64,000 nt of DNA from Castellaniella sp. S9 (GTDB taxonomy: Bacteria; Pseudomonadota; Gammaproteobacteria; Burkholderiales; Burkholderiaceae_B). Both the position numbers and the translations under genes were made by a program. Below the pieces are notes generated by a model that worked only from the letters and a program-made list of their open reading frames with translations, had not been told where the DNA came from and did no database searches. Below, piece after piece: positions 9,336-19,901 of this stretch (the stretch's first letter is position 1; each line of letters starts with the position of its first letter). Where the stretch lies: NCBI RefSeq assembly GCF_027257175.1, contig NZ_JAPFGD010000013.1, forward strand, positions 1 through 64,000, in the 5' to 3' direction.

Positions 9336-9959
9336 ATGAGCCGGTATGAGGTCAGCGGCCAGCAGAACACCTACCAGGAGGGATCCGAGGGCGAGGTATT
9401 GGCCAACAAGCTGGGTATCGTGCGTCGCCAGGATATGGACGAGGCCGAGCTGATACTGCTGCGCAAGCTCTATTTCTCGGTGCTGCGCGAGCATCCGGTC
9501 AAGGGGCCGATCACCGTGCGCCTGATTCGGGAATGGCACCGGCGGTGGCTGGGCAACTTGTATCCCTGGGCGGGTTTCGAGCGCTCGGTCAATATGAGCA
9601 AGGACGGTTTTCCGTTTGCCGCGGCCGACCGGATTCCCGGACTGCTCGAGGAATTCGAACGCCGCCACCTATCCCGCTATACACCGTGCACCGGAATGAA
9701 TCGCGCCGCCCTGGAGGAGGCGATCGCCGTGACGCACGTGGAGTTCATCCTGATTCACCCGTTTCGCGAGGGCAATGGGCGCCTCTCGCGCATGATGGCC
9801 GATGTCATGGCCGGCCAGGCCGGATGGGGACCGTTGGATTACAGCAGTTGGGAGGCCGATCGGACGGGCTACATCCACGCCATCCAGTCGGGGATGGCGG
9901 AAGATTATGCGCCGATGTGCGCCAAGGTCGGGGAAGCGCTGGGGCCGGCGCCTGTTTGA
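9336..9959 (+). CDS. Fic-domain protein (single-domain nucleotidyl/AMP transferase)
   Basis: 207 aa. The catalytic Fic motif HPFREGNGRLSR (residues 141-152) is complete, including the catalytic histidine and the anion-hole residues. Such enzymes AMPylate or otherwise modify target proteins. The flap segment NMSKDGFPFAAA is at 86-97. No clear internal S/T-xxx-E-G/N inhibitory helix was found, so an external antitoxin is possible. The start at 9336 has AAAAGGAG at the right distance. The longer frame to 9228 overlaps the divergent gene. It ends exactly against a small convergent gene (9960-10157). Confidence 0.88.
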   Translation: MSRYEVSGQQNTYQEGSEGEVLANKLGIVRRQDMDEAELILLRKLYFSVLREHPVKGPITVRLIREWHRRWLGNLYPWAGFERSVNMSKDGFPFAAADRIPGLLEEFERRHLSRYTPCTGMNRAALEEAIAVTHVEFILIHPFREGNGRLSRMMADVMAGQAGWGPLDYSSWEADRTGYIHAIQSGMAEDYAPMCAKVGEALGPAPV

Positions 9960-10157
9960 TCAGGCCTTGGCCGCCGCTAGTGCGAGCTCCAGTCCGCTGT
10001 AGCGGCTGTCGCGTGACAGCAGGCGGGATTCGATGTCCTGGATGGCTTGGCCGGTTTCGATGGCGGTGGAACTGGCGATCGCGCGAATGATGCGGAGATG
10101 GTCCGCCGGATCGGCGGGCGCCTGGATAGGCGTAAAGGTCGGGACGCTGGAGGTCAT
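9960..10157 (-). CDS. Small hypothetical protein convergent with fic
   Basis: 65 aa and not recognised. It is predicted to be mostly helical, with an N-terminal proline-containing tail and a central helix containing SSTAIETG. That resembles, but does not match, the Fic-inhibitory motif S/T-xxx-E-G/N. Its stop codon abuts the fic stop (shared TGATCA). A perfect -10 TATAAT lies directly before the start codon on its strand, so the mRNA may be almost leaderless, and no Shine-Dalgarno is visible. Possible roles are Fic regulator or unrelated small protein. Confidence 0.6.
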   Translation of the reverse strand: MTSSVPTFTPIQAPADPADHLRIIRAIASSTAIETGQAIQDIESRLLSRDSRYSGLELALAAAKA

Positions 10158-10380
10158 GGATTCATTATACCGTGCGGGCTTGTCCGGAATCGGATTTTAT
10201 TGGGCATTTGGCGCAGGAACCGTGCTGTTACGCGACACTACCGGTCGACGGGCAGGGTGGACCTTGAGCCAGGACAGAAAAGTGCGATGAAGCGATTCCA
10301 CGAGTTGCCCGGGCAACACTAGAATGGATTATGAGCCCGGGTCGCATATCCTGTGCGACCTTCGACAGACAGGGGGAAAA

Positions 10381-10815
10381 ATGTCCGATATCGTTTTGGC
10401 AACCGATGGATCCAGCTACAGCCTGGAGGCCGCCCGATTCATTACTCAAGGAGGCCTGCTGCCGGACGGCGGCACGGTCCACGTCCTGCATGTGTCCACG
10501 GCGCTGCCCGCACGGGTGACGCGCTTCGTGGACAAGGATTCCGTCGACAGCTGGTATGCCGAGGAAGCCGCCAAGGTCCTGGACCCCACGACTGATGTCC
10601 TGGCGGCGGCAGACATTCCGTTCGAAACCCACTCCCTGATCGGCTTCGCGCCGCAGGAGATCGTCGATTTCGCCAAGAAGGCCGGCGCCCGCATGATCGT
10701 CATGGGGGCGCACGGCCGCGGCGTGCTGCTGGACGCGGTGATCGGTTCGGTGGCGGGGCGTGTGCTGTCGCTGTCCGAGTGTCCGGTGTTGTTGGTGAAG
10801 GTGCCGAAGGCGTGA
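10381..10815 (+). CDS. Universal stress protein (UspA family)
   Basis: 144 aa. A single Usp domain beginning MSDIVLATDGS, with the ATP-binding G-2x-G-9x-G-S pattern near the C-terminus (GAHGRGVLLDAVIGSVAG). It is therefore the ATP-binding subtype, a cytoplasmic stress/energy sensor. The start at 10381 is preceded by AGGGGG. The frame extends upstream to 10324 without family similarity. It is probably monocistronic and lies just before vapBC. Confidence 0.92.
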   Translation: MSDIVLATDGSSYSLEAARFITQGGLLPDGGTVHVLHVSTALPARVTRFVDKDSVDSWYAEEAAKVLDPTTDVLAAADIPFETHSLIGFAPQEIVDFAKKAGARMIVMGAHGRGVLLDAVIGSVAGRVLSLSECPVLLVKVPKA

Positions 10816-10819
10816 GGCC

Positions 10820-10857
10820 TTGTCGAGATAGTCCCAGCATGCTATGGTATATAGCAT
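10820..10857 (+). promoter_or_regulatory. vapBC promoter with overlapping operator
   Basis: A -35 TTGTCG (10820-10825) is followed 17 bp later by -10 TATGGT (10843-10848). A perfect inverted repeat with 7-bp arms ATGCTAT / ATAGCAT and a 5-bp centre (10839-10857) covers the -10. A VapB-type antitoxin would bind such a repeat to autoregulate. Confidence 0.6.
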
Positions 10858-10897
10858 TGATACATACCAATACCATCAACCCAAGGGAGCAGCCACT

Positions 10898-11140
10898 ATG
10901 CGAACCGCCAAGATTTTCTGGACTGGGCGCTCTCAGGCCATCCGCCTACCCAAAGAATTCCGATTCGATGTCGACGAAGTCCGCATTCGCCGTCAGGGCA
11001 CGTCAGTCATTTTGGAACCGGTAGCCAACGATTGGGATTGGCTGGCCGCCGTGGCCGGCCCGGTAGATGCGGAGTTCGAGCAGGCCGTGCTGGAGCAACC
11101 CGGTGAACAATCCCGACCGGAGCTGGATATCTTCAAATGA
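10898..11140 (+). CDS. vapB: Antitoxin VapB (AbrB/SpoVT-type)
   Basis: 80 aa. The N-terminal half has the AbrB swapped-hairpin fold signature of VapB/VagC: TAKIFWTGRSQAIRLPKEFR, then VRIRRQG and VILEP. The C-terminal tail (about 45-80) is acidic and would wrap the toxin. The start at 10898 follows AAGGGAG at a proper distance. The last four bases overlap the vapC start (ATGA), the usual translational coupling. It is expected to neutralise VapC and to repress the operon by binding the inverted repeat at 10839-10857. Confidence 0.93.
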   Translation: MRTAKIFWTGRSQAIRLPKEFRFDVDEVRIRRQGTSVILEPVANDWDWLAAVAGPVDAEFEQAVLEQPGEQSRPELDIFK

Positions 11141-11532
11141 AGTATCTGCTGGATGCCAACGCCGTCATCGCCATCCTGAAAGGCACGCCCACCCTGTTGC
11201 AGCGTTTACGCAAACATGTGCCCGCAGATTTCGGGCTTCCGTCCATCGTGTCGCATGAATTATTCTACGGTGCGTACAAGGGCCGGCGCACTGCAGAGAA
11301 TCTGGCGCGCATCGACGCGCTGCGATTCGAGATACTGCCGCTTGAAGAAGATGATGCTCGGCACGCCGGTGAAATCCGCGCCCTGCTCGCCAATGCTGGC
11401 ACGCCTATCGGTCCCTACGATGTGCTGATTGCAGGCCAAGCCCGCGCACGAAACCTGATACTCCTCACGCGCAACGTGCGCGAATTTTCCAGAGTGCCTG
11501 GCTTGGTTGTTGAAAACTGGGAAGACGAATGA
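11137..11532 (+). CDS. vapC: PIN-domain ribonuclease toxin VapC
   Basis: 131 aa. The PIN nuclease acidic residues are visible: D6 (LLDAN), E41 (SHELFYGA) and D95 (IGPYDVLIA), with the polar residue at 113 in LTRNVREF. VapC toxins cleave tRNA or rRNA. The gene overlaps vapB by 4 bp. Its stop lies 2 bp from the stop of the convergent PIN protein at 11535, so two PIN genes of different families meet tail to tail. Confidence 0.94.
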   Translation: MKYLLDANAVIAILKGTPTLLQRLRKHVPADFGLPSIVSHELFYGAYKGRRTAENLARIDALRFEILPLEEDDARHAGEIRALLANAGTPIGPYDVLIAGQARARNLILLTRNVREFSRVPGLVVENWEDE

Positions 11533-11534
11533 CG

Positions 11535-12182
11535 TTACGACAAGAGCTTGAGGCGATGGAGCCGCTCGCGCTGCAAGGTATCGGCCAGCGGCTCGGGGGC
11601 GCGACCCAGCGCCACAGAATCGGCGGCGACGGCCTGCACGGCGGCTTGCAGGCGTGATGATCCCGCCCGCCACCAGTCGGCCAGCAATTGATCGGGGGAA
11701 TATGCATCAAGTCCCAGGCGCCGCAATTCGGATCGATTGAAGTCCTTCAGGTTCCATGTCATCACCCGCACAGCGGGAGGGCGCTGCAAACCGCAGCGCG
11801 CGCGCCGTGCCAGGCCGGCCGCGATCACGTGAAAATCCTTCGGGTCGCTGTAGCGCAACCCGATCTCATAGGGCTCTGTGTGGGCCTCCATGGCGCCGGG
11901 GAAACGCTGGTTCATGGCGTTCCACTGTTCCGCCAGCTTTTCAGGCGGAATCTGCCACAGGCGCGCCGCGTTGCGGCGCCATTCTTCGCCGATGCGTTCG
12001 GTCCAGACCGGTTGGAATACACCCTGGCCGGCCACACGCAGCAGCAATTGGCGCTGCACCGTGGACATCAGCACGCAGGCATCGAGGACCACGAAGGGCG
12101 GGGCGGACGCAGTGTGCTGGTTTCCGCAAAAGTTGGTCCTTTGGGTGACGCAATAGAACGGGTGGGTTGCGGGCTCCTTCAT
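11535..12182 (-). CDS. Lone PIN-domain protein
   Basis: 215 aa. After an about 28-residue N-terminal extension it reads PFVVLDACVLMSTVQRQLLL, with the first PIN aspartate at 34, then a WTERIGEEWRRNA segment and a central DPKDFHVIAAGLARRA block with conserved acidic residues. A VMTWNLKDF segment resembles the PIN family in which the toxin is paired with an HTH antitoxin. No antitoxin is adjacent: upstream is a deaminase (10-nt gap, same strand). The N-terminal start (12182) is uncertain. It may be an orphan toxin or a decayed toxin-antitoxin locus. Confidence 0.75.
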   Translation of the reverse strand: MKEPATHPFYCVTQRTNFCGNQHTASAPPFVVLDACVLMSTVQRQLLLRVAGQGVFQPVWTERIGEEWRRNAARLWQIPPEKLAEQWNAMNQRFPGAMEAHTEPYEIGLRYSDPKDFHVIAAGLARRARCGLQRPPAVRVMTWNLKDFNRSELRRLGLDAYSPDQLLADWWRAGSSRLQAAVQAVAADSVALGRAPEPLADTLQRERLHRLKLLS

Positions 12183-12192
12183 CCCGAGCAGA

Positions 12193-12693
12193 CTAACCCT
12201 GCCCGTTTTGTGCTGACCTTTTCTGCTGCCGCTTGATGTGGAGCTGATGGATCTGCTCGGAGAGTTCATCATCTGGTCCGTCAACGACAGTATCCGTGAT
12301 GACTTCACCGATGGGCAGGGTGCGCACGCGCGAGGAAGGGGCGCCCAGAGCCAGGCGCCAACCGTGTAGCTGCTCGGAGGAGCTTGCATACACGATTCTG
12401 CCCAGCCCGACCCAACCGTGGGCCGCTGCGCACATCGAGCAATGCTCGCCTGATGTGTAGACCGTCGCCCCGGCCCTTTGCTCCGGGCGCATGTGCTGCG
12501 CGGCCCATCGCGCGATTGCGAATTCGGGATGCCGGGTGTGATCGCCACCCGAGACACGGTTACGATCCTCGAACAAGACCTGCCCGTCGGCTGCCACCAG
12601 CACCGACCCAAAGGGTTCGTCGCCAGCCTCAAGCGCCTCCGCAGCCAGTTCCACGCAGCGGCGCAGGTGCTTGCGGTCAAGTTCATTGATCAT
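12193..12693 (-). CDS. Nucleoside/guanine-type deaminase (CDA superfamily)
   Basis: 166 aa. A zinc-dependent deaminase with the motif HPEFA (residues 55-59, catalytic E57 and zinc ligand H55) and SGEHCSMC, with zinc ligands C85 and C88. This is the layout of the TadA/guanine deaminase family rather than free cytidine deaminase. The HPE variant instead of HAE is common in nucleoside deaminases of the guanine-deaminase type. It is on the same strand as the PIN gene 10 nt downstream, so they may be co-transcribed. The substrate is not assignable. Confidence 0.85.
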   Translation of the reverse strand: MINELDRKHLRRCVELAAEALEAGDEPFGSVLVAADGQVLFEDRNRVSGGDHTRHPEFAIARWAAQHMRPEQRAGATVYTSGEHCSMCAAAHGWVGLGRIVYASSSEQLHGWRLALGAPSSRVRTLPIGEVITDTVVDGPDDELSEQIHQLHIKRQQKRSAQNGQG

Positions 12694-12862
12694 CAGCCCA
12701 TCTCCTGAACATCCATGATGTCCATACCCTACCAGTCTCTGTTGCGCGTGTCATCCGGCGTTGGTCGTGGATGAAGATATGCCCTTCGACCAGGGCCTTG
12801 GCTTCGAGGCTGAAGCTCATGCCATGGAAATCTCGGTTCTCTACCAGGTGGTTGGGCAACAT
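12683..12862 (-). CDS. Possible 59-aa ORF or gene remnant overlapping the deaminase start
   Basis: A leftward frame from ATG at 12862 encodes MLPNHLVENRDFHGM, continues with a helical segment FSLEAKALVEGHIF and is rich in charged residues. It overlaps the deaminase start by 11 bp. The frame stays open with protein-like composition a short way upstream (SRLAIKI). It may be a short real gene or the end of a decayed one. No family was recognised. The rest of the 12694-12984 gap holds nothing else I can support. Confidence 0.25.
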   Translation of the reverse strand: MLPNHLVENRDFHGMSFSLEAKALVEGHIFIHDQRRMTRATETGRVWTSWMFRRWADDQ

Positions 12863-12984
12863 GATCTTGATGGCGAGACGGCTTACACTCGTCGATGCAC
12901 GTTGGTGCGGCGGTTCTCATGGTGTCGATTCTGATGGTGATGAATACTTCTTCGATACGTTGTTGCGTCAGGCGATGGGCTTGG

Positions 12985-13839
12985 ATGCCGGAGATCAGGG
13001 TGGTGTGGACCAGGTACCCGGCGTTGGTTCTCTGTTGCCTGACGCTGCTGTTACTTTCACCGGTGGATGGCGCCAGCGCTGCAGCCCAGGATGTGGTCTT
13101 CCCGTTGCGGGTGCAGCAGGGGGCGATGGTGATCGGCAAGGTAGCGCCCAAAAGTGAGGTGATCTATGAGGGGCGCACGCTTGCCGTCACCGGCTATGGC
13201 ACTGTGGTGTTTGGTGTCGCGGCCGATGCCACCGGCCCCCTCCATCTGCGCGTGACCCCGCCCGGCGGCGCAGCCCTGTCCGTGAATCTGGCCGTGCAGC
13301 CGCGCGACTGGCCGGTCGAGCGGGTTAGCGGGCTGCCGCCCAAGACTGTCTCGCCTCCGCCGCAGGTTGCGGCCCGGATTCGTCGGGAGCAGGCCAGGGT
13401 GGCCGAGGCACGTGCGACCAGTGATTCCGGGACGGGTTTTGCCGAGGCCTTCATCTGGCCGGTGCACGGTCGCGTTTCAGGGCGCTTCGGTAGCCGGCGC
13501 ATCTATAACGGGGTCCCAGGTGCCCCGCATTCGGGCATGGACATTGCTGTCCCGACCGGCACACCGGTCAGGGCGCCAGCCAGTGGCCGCGTGGTGTTTG
13601 CCGATTCTGACCTGTATCTGACCGGCGGTACGGTGCTGATTGACCACGGTTATGGCATCGGCTCGAACTTCCTGCACCTGTCCCGCCTGGATGTCCATGT
13701 GGGTGACGTAGTGAGTCAGGGCCAGATCATTGGGCTGGCGGGCGCGACTGGGCGTGCGACCGGACCCCACCTGCACTGGGGCATGACATGGTTCGAGATG
13801 CGTATCGATCCCTTGCTGGTGCTGGATCGCACGCAGTGA
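12985..13839 (+). CDS. Secreted M23 (LytM) metallopeptidase
   Basis: 284 aa from the chosen start. The N-terminus has a hydrophobic signal segment (ALVLCCLTLLLL) ending near GASAAAQ, so export is expected. A beta-rich N-terminal domain is followed by an alanine/arginine linker and the LytM domain with zinc ligands HSGMD (H182, D186) and HLHWG (H262, H264). M23 enzymes cleave peptidoglycan crosslinks or, when inactive, activate amidases; here the ligands are complete. The frame opens at 12895, but the ATG at 12985 gives a more normal signal peptide. It is convergent with gyrB, 30 bp apart. Confidence 0.9.
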   Translation: MPEIRVVWTRYPALVLCCLTLLLLSPVDGASAAAQDVVFPLRVQQGAMVIGKVAPKSEVIYEGRTLAVTGYGTVVFGVAADATGPLHLRVTPPGGAALSVNLAVQPRDWPVERVSGLPPKTVSPPPQVAARIRREQARVAEARATSDSGTGFAEAFIWPVHGRVSGRFGSRRIYNGVPGAPHSGMDIAVPTGTPVRAPASGRVVFADSDLYLTGGTVLIDHGYGIGSNFLHLSRLDVHVGDVVSQGQIIGLAGATGRATGPHLHWGMTWFEMRIDPLLVLDRTQ

Positions 13840-13869
13840 CTTGCTGCCATGCTGGGCAGGCCGAAATGA

Positions 13870-17468
<3,599 letters not shown>

Positions 17469-17472
17469 GTTC

Positions 17473-18882
17473 TTATCCTTTGAGGGTTTGTTCCAAAACG
17501 TGCAGTGCGTGGTTCAGCTCGGTCTGCTTGCCGCGCAGGTCGGTGATCTTGCGCACGGCGTGCAGCACCGTGGTGTGGTCGCGGCCTCCGAAGAGGTCGC
17601 CGATTTCCGGCAGGCTTTTCTGGGTGAGTTCCTTGGCCAGGTACATCGCGATCTGGCGCGGTACGGCAATATTGGCAGGGCGCCGTTTCGAATACATGTC
17701 GGCGACTTTGATTTTATAAAAGTCGGCGACGGTCTTCTGGATGTTTTCCACGGTGATCTGGCTGTTGGACACCGACAGCAGGTCCTTGAGGGCCTCCTTG
17801 CAGACCTCGACGGTGAGCACCTCGCGGCCGTGGAAGCGCGCAAAGGCCGAGACCTTGCGCAGGGCGCCCTCGAGCTCGCGCACGTTGCTGCGCAGGTGCT
17901 TGGCGATGAAGAACGCGACCTCCTCGGGCATGGTGATGCCCTCGGCCTGGGCCTTGCGCAGCAGGATGGCCACCCGCATTTCCAGTTCCGGCGGCTCGAT
18001 CGCGACGGTCAGGCCGGAATCGAAGCGCGAGATCAGGCGGCTGTCGATGTTGGCCAGTTCCTTGGGGTAGGTGTCCGAGGTGATGATGATCTGCTTGCGC
18101 TGCGCCACCATGGCCTCGAAGGCGTAGAAAAATTCCTCCTGGGTACGATTCTTGCCGGCGAAGAACTGGATGTCGTCGATCAGCAGCAGGTCCAGGGAAT
18201 GGTAGTAGCGCTTGAAATCGTCGAAGGCGCGCCGCTGGTAGGCCTTGACCACGTCGGAGACGTACTGGTCGGCGTGGACGTAGCGCACGCGGGTGCTGGT
18301 GCCGCTGGCGATCAGGGCGTTGCCGATGGCATGGATGAGGTGGGTCTTGCCCAAGCCGACGCCGCCGTACAGGAACAGCGGGTTGTACGAGACGCCTGGA
18401 TTTTCGGCGACCTGCATGGCGGCGGCGCGGGCCAGTTGGTTGGCCTTGCCGATGACGAAGTTGTCGAAGGTCAGTTCCACGTTCAGGCGCGAGCGGTCCT
18501 GCACGGCGTCCTCGGCCGCGGCCTGGACGGCGGCGGGCACGGAGGGCGCCGGGGCGGGGGCGGCCGGCTGGGGCTCGGACGCCGGGCTGGGTGCGATGGC
18601 GCGCATGGGTGCGGCGCCCCGGGCGGGGCTGGCCGGCAGTTCGAAGCAGACCTGGACGGCCTGCGAGAACCAGTCGCTGGCAAGCGCCTCGATGCGGGCG
18701 GAGAAGTTCTTGCGCACCCAGTCGAGCTTGAAGCGGTTGGGGGCGGCAATGCGCAGCACGGCCAGGTCCTCGTCGAACTCGAGAGGGACCAAGGGGCGGA
18801 TCCAGGCGCTGATCTGTTGCGGGGGGAGTTCCTGCTCCAGTTGCTGGAGGCAGGCCTGCCAAAATTCGTTCATAGAGGTCAT
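17473..18882 (-). CDS. dnaA: Chromosomal replication initiator DnaA
   Basis: 469 aa from the chosen start. Domain I ([19 protein letters not shown]) is followed by a proline/alanine-rich domain II at about 85-125. The AAA+ domain has Walker [10 protein letters not shown] at 173-181 and Walker [11 protein letters not shown]. Domain IV has the DnaA-box-binding helix [15 protein letters not shown]. The start at 18882 (MTSMNEFW) was chosen because GAGG lies 9 nt upstream; MNEFW at 18873 lacks a Shine-Dalgarno. The GTG at 18927 lies inside a DnaA box and is unlikely. It leads the dnaA-dnaN-gyrB operon and is divergent from rpmH. Confidence 0.97.
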   Translation of the reverse strand: MTSMNEFWQACLQQLEQELPPQQISAWIRPLVPLEFDEDLAVLRIAAPNRFKLDWVRKNFSARIEALASDWFSQAVQVCFELPASPARGAAPMRAIAPSPASEPQPAAPAPAPSVPAAVQAAAEDAVQDRSRLNVELTFDNFVIGKANQLARAAAMQVAENPGVSYNPLFLYGGVGLGKTHLIHAIGNALIASGTSTRVRYVHADQYVSDVVKAYQRRAFDDFKRYYHSLDLLLIDDIQFFAGKNRTQEEFFYAFEAMVAQRKQIIITSDTYPKELANIDSRLISRFDSGLTVAIEPPELEMRVAILLRKAQAEGITMPEEVAFFIAKHLRSNVRELEGALRKVSAFARFHGREVLTVEVCKEALKDLLSVSNSQITVENIQKTVADFYKIKVADMYSKRRPANIAVPRQIAMYLAKELTQKSLPEIGDLFGGRDHTTVLHAVRKITDLRGKQTELNHALHVLEQTLKG

Positions 18883-18919
18883 TTCGCTAAACCTCGATTC
18901 TACCCTCTCCGGTCGCAAG

Positions 18920-18928
18920 TTATCCACA
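18920..18928 (+). promoter_or_regulatory. Perfect DnaA box upstream of dnaA
   Basis: TTATCCACA, a perfect consensus box, 38 bp upstream of the chosen dnaA start in the dnaA-rpmH divergent space. It most likely serves DnaA autoregulation. The intergenic space (158 bp) has no second perfect box, so a full origin here is less likely than near parS. Confidence 0.75.
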
Positions 18929-18971
18929 GCGCCCCCATGGGAACCCTGGGCAAGGTCGCCAAATATTTGAC

Positions 18972-18998
18972 TTGTCAGCGGGAATTTGCTGAAATAAT
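18972..18998 (+). promoter_or_regulatory. Probable rpmH promoter
   Basis: TTGTCA at 18972-18977 and AATAAT at 18993-18998 have a 15-bp spacer; a 17-bp reading gives the poorer TAATGG. It is the best sigma70-like pair in the dnaA-rpmH spacer and would place the start point about 35 nt before rpmH. Confidence 0.4.
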
Positions 18999-19040
18999 GG
19001 GCTTTTCGAGATTTAACGCCCTAGCTCTTTTGGATTTGCC

Positions 19041-19175
19041 ATGAAACGCACCTACCAGCCTTCCGTCACCCGCCGCAAGCGCACCCACGGCTTTCGCGTG
19101 CGGATGAAGACCCGAGGCGGTCGCGCCGTCCTCAACGCGCGCCGTGCCAAGGGCCGCAAGCGCCTCGCCGTCTGA
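19041..19175 (+). CDS. rpmH: 50S ribosomal protein L34
   Basis: 44 aa, the exact usual size. It reads [18 protein letters not shown] and then a basic tail ending GRKRLAV. It is divergent from dnaA and followed by rnpA, yidD and yidC, the conserved bacterial order. The short stable product is a component of the large ribosomal subunit. Confidence 0.98.
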   Translation: MKRTYQPSVTRRKRTHGFRVRMKTRGGRAVLNARRAKGRKRLAV

Positions 19176-19222
19176 CCGCGGATACACCGCCGCACGGCCG
19201 CCCCTCGGACGGCCCGACTGCC

Positions 19223-19579
19223 ATGCCATCCGCTTTTCCACCGGCGGCCCGGCTGCATCGCCCCTCGGAGTACGCTTCTGCCTTGAAAGGCCGGCGCGTG
19301 GCCAGAGGGGCGATGTTCGTTGTCATGCGGCCGCGCGAACCGCAATCCGGTCCGGCCCGGCTTGGCCTGATCGTGCCCAAGCGGCAGGCGCCGCTGGCGG
19401 TCACCCGCAATGCGCTCAAGCGCGTCCTGCGCGAGGCCTTCCGGCTGCGCCGCGCGGAACTGCCGCCGGGGGACCTGGTGTTTCGCTTGATCGCCCGGCC
19501 TGAACCTTGCAGCCTGACGGTCCTCAAGCGCCGGGCGCGCACCGAGGCCGATGCGCTGCTGCGCCGGATTGCGCCATGA
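19223..19579 (+). CDS. rnpA: Ribonuclease P protein component
   Basis: 118 aa. It binds the catalytic RNase P RNA and helps process tRNA 5' ends. The RNR signature [13 protein letters not shown] is intact, and [13 protein letters not shown] precedes it. The start at 19223 gives an N-terminus ([19 protein letters not shown]) matching the family. It lies 47 bp after rpmH, and its stop overlaps the yidD start as ATGA. Confidence 0.95.
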   Translation: MPSAFPPAARLHRPSEYASALKGRRVARGAMFVVMRPREPQSGPARLGLIVPKRQAPLAVTRNALKRVLREAFRLRRAELPPGDLVFRLIARPEPCSLTVLKRRARTEADALLRRIAP

Positions 19580-19809
19580 TCAAGGCCTTGTTCATCGCGC
19601 CGATCCGCTTTTACCGGTATTTCCTCAGTCCCTGGGTGGGACAGCAGTGCCGCTTTACGCCCACCTGCTCGGCCTACGCCATCGAGGCCATCGAGCGACA
19701 CGGCGTGCCGCGCGGCCTATGGCTGGGCGTGCGGCGTATCGCGCGCTGCCATCCGGGCTGCCCGGGCGGGCACGACCCGGTGCCGGAGCCCCGCCCGCCG
19801 CGGGCATGA
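19576..19809 (+). CDS. yidD: Membrane-protein insertion efficiency factor YidD
   Basis: 77 aa. It carries the family signature [20 protein letters not shown], then [14 protein letters not shown] and a CHPGCPGG motif. YidD is a small inner-membrane-associated protein that helps YidC-dependent insertion. The start at 19576 overlaps the rnpA stop by 4 bp. It lies between rnpA and yidC as in most bacteria. Confidence 0.95.
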   Translation: MIKALFIAPIRFYRYFLSPWVGQQCRFTPTCSAYAIEAIERHGVPRGLWLGVRRIARCHPGCPGGHDPVPEPRPPRA

Positions 19810-19901
19810 GGCCGCAGCACGCGCTCATCCGCTAGTCAGGAGAGCTAAGTTAAACTGATGGGCTTTTGGCATCGCCCCACCCTATCGATAGAACAGGCGC
19901 C

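Noticed and set aside
18883-18927. GTG at 18927 as the dnaA start
   Set aside because: The codon lies within a perfect DnaA box, lacks a ribosome site, and the 15 extra residues are not in other DnaA proteins.
18928-19040. dnaA-rpmH spacer as a complete oriC
   Set aside because: Only one perfect DnaA box and about 110-160 bp of space; kept as a dnaA control site, though skew analysis could change this.
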